Assembly: GCA_035604595.1 (NCBI GenBank)
Contig: DATNIE010000007.1
Coordinates: 1 to 64,000 of the forward strand
Reading direction: 5' to 3'
Source of the DNA: CAIKZZ01 sp035604595
GTDB lineage: Bacteria; Pseudomonadota; Gammaproteobacteria; Steroidobacterales; Steroidobacteraceae
Length of the DNA stretch: 64,000 nucleotides
Part shown: positions 25,448 to 34,329 of the stretch, piece after piece
Layout: each line of letters opens with the position of its first letter
How positions within the stretch are numbered: the first letter of the stretch is position 1
Position numbers and translations under genes: made by a program
Notes under the pieces: model-generated
Seen by the model: only the letters and a program-made list of their open reading frames with translations
Told to the model about the DNA's origin: nothing
Databases searched by the model: none

Positions 25448-26268
25448 GCGAGGTGCTGCTGTCGCGCGGCGGTCGTCGCTACGTGGCGAATCTCTCGGAC
25501 CCGCTGTCGATCGCCGTGCCGCTCGATTTCGACGGCGTCCAGCCCAACCACTACGGCGCGCCCCGAGCGACCGCCCGGCCGCTCGAAGCCGGCTCGTTAG
25601 TCGGCGACGTGCGCGCCGGCGGCAGCGTCAACTGCGAGGCGCTCTCGCTGGTGCCGCACTGCAACGGCACGCACACGGAGTGTATCGGTCATGTGACCAC
25701 CGACCGGATCGCCGTCCACGAGGTGCTGCGGGGCGGCCTGCACATTGCGCGTCTGGTATCGGTGCGGGCGGAACCCGCGGCGGGGAGCCACGAGACCGCC
25801 GACCCGGACGCCGCGCGCGACGAGCCGGTGGTGACCGCCCGCGCGCTCGAGGCGGCCCTGAACGCTCTCCCGGGTTCGCCCGAGGCGCTGATCATCCGCA
25901 CGCTGCCCAACGATGCCAGCAAGCTCGCGCGGCGCTACTCGGGAGCCGCGCCCGCGCCCTACCTGACGCCCGAGGCTGCGCAGTTGCTGGTCACACGCGA
26001 CGTGCGCCACCTGGTCGTCGATCTGCCATCCGTCGACCGCGCGATCGACGGCGGCCGGCTGGTCGCGCACCGTACGTTCTGGGGACTCGCGGCCGGCGCG
26101 CGCCGGGCCCACGACGCAAGCCGGCGCGATGCAACGATTACCGAGCTTGCGTGGATCGCCCCGACGGTGCGCGACGGCTGGTACATGCTGGACTTGCAGT
26201 TGCCCGCCTTCATGAGCGATGCCGCCCCCAGCCGCCCGATCCTGTATCCGGTCCGCCCCCATGACTGA
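25444..26268 (+). CDS. Cyclase-family hydrolase, probable kynurenine formamidase
   Basis: A 274-aa protein of the cyclase/KynB superfamily. It sits inside the kynurenine cluster, so N-formylkynurenine hydrolysis is the likely job. The usual metal motif HxGTHxDxPxH is altered: the sequence reads PHCNGTHTECIGH, keeping both histidines of H..GTH but with Glu for Asp and no Pro. It is also longer than classical KynB (about 210 aa). The GTG start overlaps the nbaC stop. A divergent specificity is possible. Confidence 0.8.
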   Translation: MSEVLLSRGGRRYVANLSDPLSIAVPLDFDGVQPNHYGAPRATARPLEAGSLVGDVRAGGSVNCEALSLVPHCNGTHTECIGHVTTDRIAVHEVLRGGLHIARLVSVRAEPAAGSHETADPDAARDEPVVTARALEAALNALPGSPEALIIRTLPNDASKLARRYSGAAPAPYLTPEAAQLLVTRDVRHLVVDLPSVDRAIDGGRLVAHRTFWGLAAGARRAHDASRRDATITELAWIAPTVRDGWYMLDLQLPAFMSDAAPSRPILYPVRPHD

Positions 26269-27544
26269 GCGGGTCGAGGTGTCGCGCGAGGCGCTCGCGC
26301 TCGATGCGGCCGACGCGCTGGCGCCCTTCCGGGCGCGGTTTCGCCTGCCGCTGGGCCCGGATGGCGAGCCGGCGATCTACCTGTGCGGCAACTCGCTCGG
26401 GCCGCTGCCGGTCGATGCCGAGGCCCGCATCCAGCAGCTGCTGAGTCAGTGGGCGACGCTCGCGGTGCGCGGGCACCACACCGGGCCAGAGCCATGGATG
26501 ACCTATCACGAACAGTTTGCCGGCCCGCTCGCGCGGCTCGTCGGGGCATCGCCCGCCGAGGTCGTGGCGATGAACACGCTGACCGTGAACCTGCACCTGA
26601 TGCTGGTCAGCTTCTACCGCCCCACGTCCGATCGGCACCGGATCCTGATCGAGCGGTCCGCATTCCCGTCCGACCGCTATGCGATCGTCGCGCAGCTCGC
26701 GTTCCACGGACGCACTGCCTCGGACTCGCTGGTCGAGATCGGGCCGCGGGCAGGCGAGGACCTGTTGCGCACCGAGGACATCGTCGGCGCGATCGAGCGC
26801 GAGCGTGCCTCGCTTGCACTCGTGCTGCTGCCGGCCGTTCAGTATCTGACCGGCCAGGTACTTGACGTCGCGGCCATCACACGCGCGGCGCGGCAGCACG
26901 CTGTGCGGGTCGGCTGGGATCTGGCGCACGCCGTCGGCAACGTGCCGCTCGCGCTCCATGACAGCGGTGCCGACTTCGCGGTGTGGTGCAACTACAAATA
27001 CCTGTGCGGCGGGCCCGGGGCGATCGGCGCCGCTTTCGTTCACGAGCGCCATGCCAACGCGCCGGAGCTGCCGCGCTTCGCCGGCTGGTGGGGCCACGAT
27101 GCCGCCACGCGCTTTGCGATGGGACCCGACTTTGTGCCGATGCGCGGAGCCGACGGCTGGCAGCTATCGAATCCGCCGGTGCTCGCGCTCGCCCCGCTCG
27201 CGGCGGCGCTGCGGCTGTTCGACGAGGCCGGTGTGCCGAGACTGCGGGCGAAGTCCCTCGCGCTGACCGGGCGCGCGCGCGAGCTGCTCGAGCGTCGCTG
27301 CGCTGGCCACCTCACGATCGTGACGCCGCGCGCCAGCGCCGAACACGGCGCCCAGCTCTCGCTGCGGCTCAAGGACGGCGCCGTGCGCGGCCGCCGCGTA
27401 TTCGCCGCCCTGACGGCGGCCGGCGTAATCGGCGACTGGCGCGAGCCCGACATCATCCGCCTCGCTCCCGCACCGCTCTACAACTCCTTCGCCGAGGTCG
27501 ACCTCGCGGTCAGCCGGCTCGCCAGGGAGCTCGGCGCCCCATGA
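26261..27544 (+). CDS. kynU: Kynureninase
   Basis: KynU (427 aa) is a PLP enzyme that splits kynurenine or 3-hydroxykynurenine into (hydroxy)anthranilate and alanine. Signatures: YLCGNSLGPLP, the PLP lysine Lys246 in WCNYKYLCGGPG, and GWWGHD. The ATG at 26261 overlaps the previous stop by eight bases; a longer frame is inside that gene. Followed by kmo with a four-base overlap. Confidence 0.96.
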   Translation: MTERVEVSREALALDAADALAPFRARFRLPLGPDGEPAIYLCGNSLGPLPVDAEARIQQLLSQWATLAVRGHHTGPEPWMTYHEQFAGPLARLVGASPAEVVAMNTLTVNLHLMLVSFYRPTSDRHRILIERSAFPSDRYAIVAQLAFHGRTASDSLVEIGPRAGEDLLRTEDIVGAIERERASLALVLLPAVQYLTGQVLDVAAITRAARQHAVRVGWDLAHAVGNVPLALHDSGADFAVWCNYKYLCGGPGAIGAAFVHERHANAPELPRFAGWWGHDAATRFAMGPDFVPMRGADGWQLSNPPVLALAPLAAALRLFDEAGVPRLRAKSLALTGRARELLERRCAGHLTIVTPRASAEHGAQLSLRLKDGAVRGRRVFAALTAAGVIGDWREPDIIRLAPAPLYNSFAEVDLAVSRLARELGAP

Positions 27545-28911
27545 CCGACGTCGTGACGATCCTCGGGGCCGGCTGCACCGGCCCGCTGCTCGCCGCGCTG
27601 CTCGCGCGGCGCGGCCTGCAGGTGCGGATCTACGAGCGGCGTGCCGACGCCCGCCGCGTGCCGCCGGCGGCCGGCCGCTCGATCAACCTCGCACTCGCTG
27701 CACGCGGTCTTGCGGGCCTGGAGCGGGCCGGACTCATGGCTCAGGTGCGCCCGCTGCTCGTGCCGATGCGCGGCCGGATCGTGCACGATTTCGGTGGCGG
27801 CGCGCGTTTTCTGCCCTACGGCCAGCGACCGCACGAATTGCTGTGGTCGGTGCCGCGCGCCGGACTCAACAAGGTGCTGACCGACGCGGCCGCCGCGCAC
27901 GGCGTCGAGTTTCATTTCGAGCACCTCGCGCGCGGTGCGGATTTCGCTGCCGGCACGATCGACGTCGAGAACCTGCGGTCCGGCCGACGGCTTCGGGTCC
28001 CGATGACGCCAGTGTTCGGCGCCGACGGGGCAGCGTCGGCGCTACGCGAGGCGATGGTCCGGTCCGGTCGCGCGACGGCCCGCGAAGAGCTGCTCGACCA
28101 CCGTTACAAGGAGCTGACCGTTCCGGCGGGCCCGAACGGGTCGCACCTGCTCGAACTTGGCGCGCTGCACATCTGGCCGCGTGGCGGCTACATGCTGATT
28201 GCGCTGCCGAATGCCGACGGCACGTTCACGGCAACGCTGTTCCTCGCGGCCGAGGGCGGACCGGTGAGCTTCGCGACGCTGACGACGGCCGCGGCCGTGC
28301 GCGAGCTGTTCGCGCGGGACTTCGCCGATGTCTTGCCGCTCGTGCCGGATCTCGCGGCGCAGTTCGCCGCGAACCCGGTCGGCCGGATGTCAACGATCTA
28401 CGCGGCCCCGTGGCAGGTCGGTGCACAGGCGCTGCTGATCGGGGACGCGGCGCACGCGATCGTGCCGTTCCACGGCCAGGGGATGAACTGCGCGTTCGAG
28501 GATTGCCGCGCGCTGGACGACCTGATTGGGGCCGGCCTCGGCTGGTCGGACTGCTTCGCACGCTTCGATGCACTGCGGCGCGAAGACACGGCTGCGATCG
28601 CCCGGATGGCGATCGAGAACTACGTCGAAATGCGCGATACGGTCCGTGACCCCCGGTTCGCGCTGCAAAAGCAGCTGTCGCTGGAACTTGAGCGCCGCCA
28701 GCCGGACCGCTTCATCCCGCGCTATTCGATGGTGATGTTCCACGAGGAGATTGCCTACGCCGAGGCTGAGCGCCGCGGCGCGGTGCAAAGCGTGCTGCTC
28801 GATGAAGCGACCCGCGGCCGCACCGAGCTCGGCGACATCGATCTGCGGGCGCTCGAGGCGGCGGTCATCGAGCGGCTTCCGCCGGTCACGACGCCCGTCG
28901 TTCGAGCGTGA
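27541..28911 (+). CDS. kmo: Kynurenine 3-monooxygenase
   Basis: Kmo (456 aa) hydroxylates kynurenine using FAD and NADPH. The nucleotide-binding motif is ILGAGCTGPLLAALLARRG, with RSINLALAARG, and the second FAD motif LIGDAAHAIVPFHGQGMNCAFEDC typical of class A monooxygenases. It completes the route from kynurenine to 3-hydroxyanthranilate. A tryptophan dioxygenase gene is not in the window. Its last 26 bases overlap the end of folA on the other strand. Confidence 0.96.
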   Translation: MTDVVTILGAGCTGPLLAALLARRGLQVRIYERRADARRVPPAAGRSINLALAARGLAGLERAGLMAQVRPLLVPMRGRIVHDFGGGARFLPYGQRPHELLWSVPRAGLNKVLTDAAAAHGVEFHFEHLARGADFAAGTIDVENLRSGRRLRVPMTPVFGADGAASALREAMVRSGRATAREELLDHRYKELTVPAGPNGSHLLELGALHIWPRGGYMLIALPNADGTFTATLFLAAEGGPVSFATLTTAAAVRELFARDFADVLPLVPDLAAQFAANPVGRMSTIYAAPWQVGAQALLIGDAAHAIVPFHGQGMNCAFEDCRALDDLIGAGLGWSDCFARFDALRREDTAAIARMAIENYVEMRDTVRDPRFALQKQLSLELERRQPDRFIPRYSMVMFHEEIAYAEAERRGAVQSVLLDEATRGRTELGDIDLRALEAAVIERLPPVTTPVVRA

Positions 28912-29404
28912 CGAACGCGTACGGGAAGGCGTGCCGCTCGTCGGCCGGATGCGGATCCCGCGAGCTTTCCCGCCAGTCCTCGCGCCGCCACCGCGGAAAC
29001 CACACGTCGCCCTCGACGTGTGCGTCGATCTCGGTCAGATGCATCACTCGGGCGAGCGGCAGGCACAGCTCAAAGAGGTCCGCGCCGCCGATCACCATCA
29101 GCGCCTCGGCGGCACCGGCTGCGGCGGTGGCCTCGGCGAGCGAGCGGACCACCGTTGCGCCGGCCGGCTGGAACTGCGGATCGCGGGTCAGCACCAGATT
29201 CTGCCGCCCGGGCAGTGGCCGACCGATGCTGTCCCAGGTGCGCCGCCCCATCAGGATCGGCCGGCCGAGCGTCAGGCGCTTGAAGTGCTTGAGATCCTCC
29301 GGCAGGTGCCAGGGAAGTGTGTTGCCGCGCCCGATCACGCCGTTGCGGGCGGCCGCCACCACCAATTCGATCCGGGGGCTCGCGAGGCGTGTCTCGACTG
29401 GCAT
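28886..29404 (-). CDS. folA: Dihydrofolate reductase
   Basis: A 172-aa DHFR that regenerates tetrahydrofolate with NADPH; ThyA, its metabolic partner, is at 59351-60145. Motifs are AAARNGVIGRGNTLPWHLPEDL, with the catalytic acidic residue after HLPED, and GRPILMGRRTWDSIGRPLPGR. The ATG at 29404 is used because the homologous region starts there; the open frame continues 103 codons upstream without homology. It converges on kmo. Confidence 0.95.
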   Translation of the reverse strand: MPVETRLASPRIELVVAAARNGVIGRGNTLPWHLPEDLKHFKRLTLGRPILMGRRTWDSIGRPLPGRQNLVLTRDPQFQPAGATVVRSLAEATAAAGAAEALMVIGGADLFELCLPLARVMHLTEIDAHVEGDVWFPRWRREDWRESSRDPHPADERHAFPYAFVTLERRAS

Positions 29405-29452
29405 GCGGTGTACTGGCGGTGGACGGCTCGCCGCGGGGCTAGGGCGCGCCTC

Positions 29453-29482
29453 TTTATAGCGTGTCTGTGCCGGCGACGTCAG
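29453..29482 (-). promoter_or_regulatory. Candidate folA promoter
   Basis: On the minus strand CTGACG (29482-29477) is followed by 18 bp and TATAAA (29458-29453). This would start transcription about 42 nt before the folA ATG. Two partial hexamer matches with acceptable spacing; read by eye. Confidence 0.38.
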
Positions 29483-29718
29483 GCGCTCACCCGCCGCGGT
29501 CGCTGGCATGGCACCCCATGCGATCGCGGCCGGTCGGTCCGGGTCTGGCACTGCCGGGGCTCGGACGTCCCGCTCGCGGCCCCCCCCCGGCGCGCAGGGC
29601 ATGCTCCGGCCTCTCCCCGGAGCGGCCGGCAGCCGCTGCCGGGTCCAGAACGCCGGCCGGCTGACTGCCGCGCGCTTGGCTGCCGCCCCGCTGCGAAATT
29701 CGCCTAGACTCAACTTCC
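29483..29718. other. folA-coaX intergenic region with C9 run and tandem hairpins
   Basis: The full gap between folA and coaX is 314 bp. Besides the folA promoter it holds a run of nine C (29580-29588). Two perfect 7-bp hairpins follow: GCTCCGG (29603-29609) with CCGGAGC (29617-29623), and CCGGCAG (29626-29632) with CTGCCGG (29636-29642). Neither is followed by a T run. TAGACT at 29705-29710 ends eight bases before the coaX ATG and may be its -10. I see no gene here. Confidence 0.5.
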
Positions 29719-30462
29719 ATGATCCTGCTGCTCGATGTCGGCAATACGCGCGTGAAGTGGGCGTGGCTCGAGTACCTCGAAATTGCGCCGGCCGGCGCCG
29801 TCGCTCACGACGCCACCCGCCGCAGCTGGCAGCGCGAGATCGAGGCCGACGGCCACCGACCGAGCCGGATTGTCGTGGCGAGCGTGGCAGGCCACGCCTT
29901 CGCTGCGGCGCTGACGCTGTGGTCGCGGGATCACTATCGGGTCGAACCGGAGTTCGTGACCGCGTGCGCCGAGCTGTGCGGCGTGCGCAACGCCTACGCG
30001 CGCCCGACGACGCTCGGCGTCGACCGCTGGCTCGCGCTGATCGCCGCCTGGCGCAGCGAGCGGCGAGCGACCGTGATCGTCAACAGCGGCACCGCGCTGG
30101 CCGTCGACACGCTCGACCGTGCCGGCCGGCACTGCGGCGGCCTGATCGTCCCGGGCGCCCAGATGATGCGCGAGGCGCGCGCGCGTTTTGACGGCAACGC
30201 CGAGTTACTGCCGGCCGCGACGCTGCCCGGTACGCCGGTCCCCGAGGCGCTGCCGGACTGCGTCCTGCTGATGCTCGCCTCGCTGGTCGACCGGTCGGTC
30301 GAGGAGCTTCGGGCGCAGGTCGGCGTCGCGCCCCGCGTGCTGCTCACCGGGGGCGATGCGAGCCTCGTCGAGCCATACCTGCGGCACGGCGCCGAGCTCG
30401 TTCCGGACCTCGTGCTGACCGGCCTCGCAATTGTCGCCACCCGAGGAGCCGCCGATGGCTGA
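29719..30462 (+). CDS. coaX: Type III pantothenate kinase
   Basis: CoaX (247 aa) phosphorylates pantothenate, the first step of coenzyme A synthesis. It is an ASKHA-fold kinase with LLLDVGNTRVKW at the N-terminus, TLGVDRWLAL, NSGTALAVDTL and LTGGDAS. Unlike CoaA it is feedback-resistant in characterised cases. There is no Shine-Dalgarno sequence before the ATG. It overlaps the M20 peptidase gene by eight bases and thus heads the peptide-utilisation operon, an unexpected neighbourhood since coaX often follows birA. Confidence 0.94.
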   Translation: MILLLDVGNTRVKWAWLEYLEIAPAGAVAHDATRRSWQREIEADGHRPSRIVVASVAGHAFAAALTLWSRDHYRVEPEFVTACAELCGVRNAYARPTTLGVDRWLALIAAWRSERRATVIVNSGTALAVDTLDRAGRHCGGLIVPGAQMMREARARFDGNAELLPAATLPGTPVPEALPDCVLLMLASLVDRSVEELRAQVGVAPRVLLTGGDASLVEPYLRHGAELVPDLVLTGLAIVATRGAADG

Positions 30463-31735
30463 TTCACTCACCGCCCTGATGGACCGGATCGACGCACGCG
30501 CCGACGAACTCGTCGCGCTGACGCAGGACCTCGTCCGGATTCCGACGGTCAATCCGCCCGGCGACGGGTACCGCGCCTGCGCCGAGTTCTTGGGCGATCG
30601 CCTCGGCCGGCGAGGATTTGCGGTCGAATACGTCCGCGGCGCCGGCTCGCCGGGCGACAGCGATCGCTACCCGCGGACCAATGTGATCGCGCGGCGCGAG
30701 GGCCACCGTCCCGGCCGCTGCGTGCACTTCAACGGGCACATCGACGTCGTCGAGGCCGGGCGCGGCTGGAGCGCGGACCCGTTCAGCGCAGAGGTGCGTG
30801 ACGGCCGTATCTATGGCCGCGGCACCTGCGACATGAAAGGCGGCCTCGCGGCGGCGATCATCGCCGTGGAGACGCTGGTCGAGTCGGGACTCCCGCTGCC
30901 GGGCGCGCTCGAGATCTCGGGCACGGTCGACGAGGAGTCGGGCGGCTATGGCGGGGTCGCCTACCTCGCGGAACGCGGCTGGTTCCGGCCGGGGCGCGTC
31001 GACCACGTGATCATCCCCGAGCCGCTCAATGTCGACCGGGTGTGCATCGGACACCGCGGCGTGTGGTGGGCGGAACTCGAGACCAAGGGGCGGATCGCGC
31101 ACGGCTCGATGCCGTTCCTCGGAGAATCCGCGGTCCGGCACATGGGCGCGGTGCTCGAGCGCTTCGAGCACGAGCTCCTGCCGGCCCTCGCCGCACGCCG
31201 GACCGCCATGCCGGTCGTTCCGGCTGGCGCCCGCGAGTCCTCCTGCAACATCAACTCGATTCATGGCGGCCAGCCGGAAGAGCACGCGGGGCTCCCCACC
31301 CCGTGCGTCGCCGACTCGTGCCGCATCGTGATCGACCGCCGCTTCCTGATCGAGGAGCCGCTGCCCGGCGTCAAGCAGGAGGTCCGCGCCATCCTCGAGC
31401 GCCTCGCGCAGAGCCGCAGCGGCTTTCGGTACGAGCTGCGCGACCTGTTCGAGGTCCTGCCGGCGATGGCCGATCCCGACGGGCCGGTGGTGCAGGCGAC
31501 GCTGGCCGCGGTGCGGGAGGTCCTCGGCCGGGAGCCGGAGATCGTGTGCTCGCCCGGCACCTATGATCAGAAACACATCGAGCGGATCGGCAAGCTCAAG
31601 GACTGCATCGCCTACGGACCCGGGATCCTCGACCTCGCGCATCAGCCCGATGAGTTCGTGGCGATCGAGGATTTGGTGGCCTCGGCCAAGGTCATGGCGC
31701 GCGCAGCCCATGCACTGCTGAACCGGGGCGCATGA
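30455..31735 (+). CDS. M20 family peptidase (ArgE/DapE type)
   Basis: A 426-aa cytoplasmic zinc amidohydrolase. Metal ligands and catalytic residues are visible in FNGHIDVVEAG, GRGTCDMKGG, DEESGG, PEPLN and the C-terminal LAHQPDEF. The dimerisation domain lies around 210-320. M20 members remove N-acyl groups or split dipeptides; ArgE and DapE themselves are normally elsewhere. Its overlap with the transporter gene (ATGA) points to an imported peptide or N-acyl amino acid as substrate. The ATG at 30455 overlaps the coaX end. Confidence 0.82.
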   Translation: MADSLTALMDRIDARADELVALTQDLVRIPTVNPPGDGYRACAEFLGDRLGRRGFAVEYVRGAGSPGDSDRYPRTNVIARREGHRPGRCVHFNGHIDVVEAGRGWSADPFSAEVRDGRIYGRGTCDMKGGLAAAIIAVETLVESGLPLPGALEISGTVDEESGGYGGVAYLAERGWFRPGRVDHVIIPEPLNVDRVCIGHRGVWWAELETKGRIAHGSMPFLGESAVRHMGAVLERFEHELLPALAARRTAMPVVPAGARESSCNINSIHGGQPEEHAGLPTPCVADSCRIVIDRRFLIEEPLPGVKQEVRAILERLAQSRSGFRYELRDLFEVLPAMADPDGPVVQATLAAVREVLGREPEIVCSPGTYDQKHIERIGKLKDCIAYGPGILDLAHQPDEFVAIEDLVASAKVMARAAHALLNRGA

Positions 31736-34329
31736 CCGGTCGGCCGGTCGGACGCGGCTGGCGACCTGGCGCGGCACTGCTCGCCACCGCACTGCTCGCG
31801 GCCGTACTCCTCCCCGCCCGCTCCGCCGGCGCCGCGCCGTCTGCGACGAGCCGTAACGACGCCGCGATCACGCTCGGCATGGCGCTCGAGCCGCCGAACC
31901 TCGACCCCACCAAGAGCGCGGCCGAGGCCACGGAGGACGTCGTCTACTGCAACCTGTTCGAGGGTCTGACGCGCATTGCCGAGGACGGCAGCGTCGTGCC
32001 CGCGCTGGCACGCGCCTGGACCATCAGCGCGGACGGCCTCACCTACCGCTTTCAGCTCCATTCCGGCGTGCGCTTTCACGACGGCACGCCGCTGACCGCG
32101 CTCGATGCCAAGTACTCGCTTGACCGCGCGCGGGCGGCCGGGTCGACGAACCCGCTGCACGATCTGCTCGTGGCCGTCAAATCCGTGGACGTCGACGGCG
32201 AGCTCGACCTGCGCATCGAGCTCGCCCGCCCGGTCGCGGATCTGCTGACCTACCTCGGCTGGGGCAACCTCGTGATCATGAGCCCGTTGACGAGCGCGCG
32301 GGCGGCCACGGCCCCGGTCGGAACCGGGCCTTTCCGGTTCAAAGAGTGGCGCAAGGGTGATGCGATCGTGCTCGATCGCAACGACGACTACTGGGGTCCG
32401 CGGGCGCGCCTGAGGCGCGTGACCTTCCGGATCGTGCCGGATTCGAGCACCAGCCTCGCGGCGCTCCGTGCCGGCGACGTCGACGGCTTCGAGAACTTCC
32501 CGTCCCCGGAGAATATCGCCGCGCTCGCCAAGGACCCGCGCTTCGCGGTGGTCGTCGGATCGACCGAGGGCGAGACGCTGCTCGCGATCAACAACGCGCG
32601 CGCGCCGTTCAATGATCTGCGCGTGCGGCGGGCGCTGTCGCATGCGATCGACCGGACGGCGATCATCAAGGGTGCGATGTACGGCTACGGCCAGCCGATC
32701 GGCAGCCATTTCCCGCCGCACCACCCCGCCTACATCGACCTGACGGGGCGCTACCCCTACGACCCGGCGGTCGCGCGCGCGCTGCTGGCCGAGGCCGGCT
32801 ACCCACACGGCTTCGCGGTGACACTGAAGCTGCCGCCGCCCTACTACGCGCGCCGCAGCGGCGAGATCATCGCCGCCGAGCTCGCGACCGTCGGGATCCG
32901 GGTCACGCTGCAAAACGTCGAGTGGGCGCAGTGGCTCGACCAGGTGTTCAAGAACCGCGACTTCGACCTGACGGTCGTGTCGCACACCGAGTCGCTGGAT
33001 TACGACATCTACGCGCGACCAGGCTATTACTTCGGCTACTCCAATCCCGCGTACTCGGCGCTGCTCGAGCGGTTGTCCCGCGACCGCGACCCTCTCGAGC
33101 GTCGGCAGATGCTCGGCGAGGTTCAGCGCATGCTGGCCGACGACGCCGTCAACGTGTTCCTGTTCGAACTGCCGAAGCTTGGCGTGTGGCGTGCGGACCT
33201 GCACGGCCTGTGGCGCGAGGCGCCGGTGCAGGGCATGGACGTCACGCGCGCCTGGCTCGATGCGCCCGCGGCTGCAGGAATGCACGACCGCTCGCGCTCA
33301 CTTCCCGCCCTGCTACTCGCGGCGGCGGGGCTCGCGGCGGCCGCCCTGGGCGGTCTCGCCCTCAGCCGCCACGTGAGCCCGACGTACATCGCCGGACGGC
33401 TCGGGAGCCTCGCGCTCACGCTGCTGTTGGCCTCGGCCGTGATCTTCGTGCTTGTCGAGATCCTGCCCGGCGACCCGGCGGCCTACATGATGGGACTCAA
33501 TGCGAGCCCGGATGCGGTTGCGCACCTGCGCGCCGACTACGGCCTCGATGTGCCGCCGTTGCAGCAGTACTGGGCGTGGCTGGCGGGTGTCGTCCGCGGC
33601 GACCTCGGCCTCAGTTACACGTACCGCGTCCCGGTCGCGGGCCTGGTCGCGGAGCGCCTCGCCGTCTCTGTGCCGCTCGCGGTCTACGCGCTCGTGCTGG
33701 CGGTGCTGCTCGCGTTCCCGCTCGGGCTCGCCGCGGCCGCCCGCGCCGGGACCCGGACCGATGCGACGCTGATGGGCCTCGCCCAGGTCGGGCTCGCGGT
33801 GCCGAATTTCTGGCTTGGAATCCTGCTGATCCTGCTGTTCGCCGTGCAGCTGCACTGGTTCGCGGCCGGCGGCTTTCCCGGCTGGGACGCCGGAATCGGC
33901 GCCGCGCTCGGCGCGCTGACGCTGCCGGCGATCGCGCTCGCCGTGCCGCAGGGCTGCATCCTCGCGCGCGTGCTGCGCGCCTCGCTCGGCGAGGCGCTGC
34001 GCGAGGATTACGTGCGCACCGCCCGCGCCAAGGGCCTGAGCGGGGGTCAAGCGCTGTGGCGCCACGCTTTGCCGAACGCGCTGATCCCGGTGCTGACCGT
34101 GGTCGGCCTGCAGTTCTCGTTCCTGCTCGCCGGCGCGATCCTGGTCGAGACGGTGTTCTCGCTGCCCGGGATAGGGCGGCTGATCTTCCAGGCAACGACG
34201 CAGCGTGACCTGATCGTCGTGCGCAGCGTCGTGCTGCTGCTGGTGGCGGCGGTCGTCGTCGTCAATTTCCTGGTGGAGCTCAGCTACGCGGTCGTCGACC
34301 CCCGCCTGCACCAGCGGAGCGGCGCGTGA
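31732..34329 (+). CDS. Peptide ABC transporter: binding protein fused to DppB-type permease
   Basis: One 865-aa frame combines two normally separate proteins. Residues about 1-36 are a signal peptide; about 45-515 are a family-5 solute-binding protein (LDPTKSAAEATEDVVYCNL, RVRRALSHAIDR). An extra hydrophobic helix follows (about 524-545). From about 553 there is a DppB permease with ILPGDPAAY and the EAA loop EDYVRTARAKGL...HALPNALIP. The topology is consistent: periplasmic binder, helix back in, permease N-terminus inside. An internal ATG at codon 517 could allow a separate permease product. No stop or frameshift separates the parts. Confidence 0.88.
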   Translation: MTGRPVGRGWRPGAALLATALLAAVLLPARSAGAAPSATSRNDAAITLGMALEPPNLDPTKSAAEATEDVVYCNLFEGLTRIAEDGSVVPALARAWTISADGLTYRFQLHSGVRFHDGTPLTALDAKYSLDRARAAGSTNPLHDLLVAVKSVDVDGELDLRIELARPVADLLTYLGWGNLVIMSPLTSARAATAPVGTGPFRFKEWRKGDAIVLDRNDDYWGPRARLRRVTFRIVPDSSTSLAALRAGDVDGFENFPSPENIAALAKDPRFAVVVGSTEGETLLAINNARAPFNDLRVRRALSHAIDRTAIIKGAMYGYGQPIGSHFPPHHPAYIDLTGRYPYDPAVARALLAEAGYPHGFAVTLKLPPPYYARRSGEIIAAELATVGIRVTLQNVEWAQWLDQVFKNRDFDLTVVSHTESLDYDIYARPGYYFGYSNPAYSALLERLSRDRDPLERRQMLGEVQRMLADDAVNVFLFELPKLGVWRADLHGLWREAPVQGMDVTRAWLDAPAAAGMHDRSRSLPALLLAAAGLAAAALGGLALSRHVSPTYIAGRLGSLALTLLLASAVIFVLVEILPGDPAAYMMGLNASPDAVAHLRADYGLDVPPLQQYWAWLAGVVRGDLGLSYTYRVPVAGLVAERLAVSVPLAVYALVLAVLLAFPLGLAAAARAGTRTDATLMGLAQVGLAVPNFWLGILLILLFAVQLHWFAAGGFPGWDAGIGAALGALTLPAIALAVPQGCILARVLRASLGEALREDYVRTARAKGLSGGQALWRHALPNALIPVLTVVGLQFSFLLAGAILVETVFSLPGIGRLIFQATTQRDLIVVRSVVLLLVAAVVVVNFLVELSYAVVDPRLHQRSGA

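Noticed and set aside
31642..33285. A 547-codon minus-strand frame opposite the binding-protein half of the fusion
   Set aside because: Shadow frame with low-complexity Arg/Val/Asp composition; the plus strand codes a clear solute-binding protein.
31732..34329. Possibility that the binding-protein/permease fusion is a sequencing artefact
   Set aside because: Both halves are full length in one frame, the linker encodes a helix that is needed for correct topology, and no homopolymer run sits at the junction; still worth confirming in related genomes.
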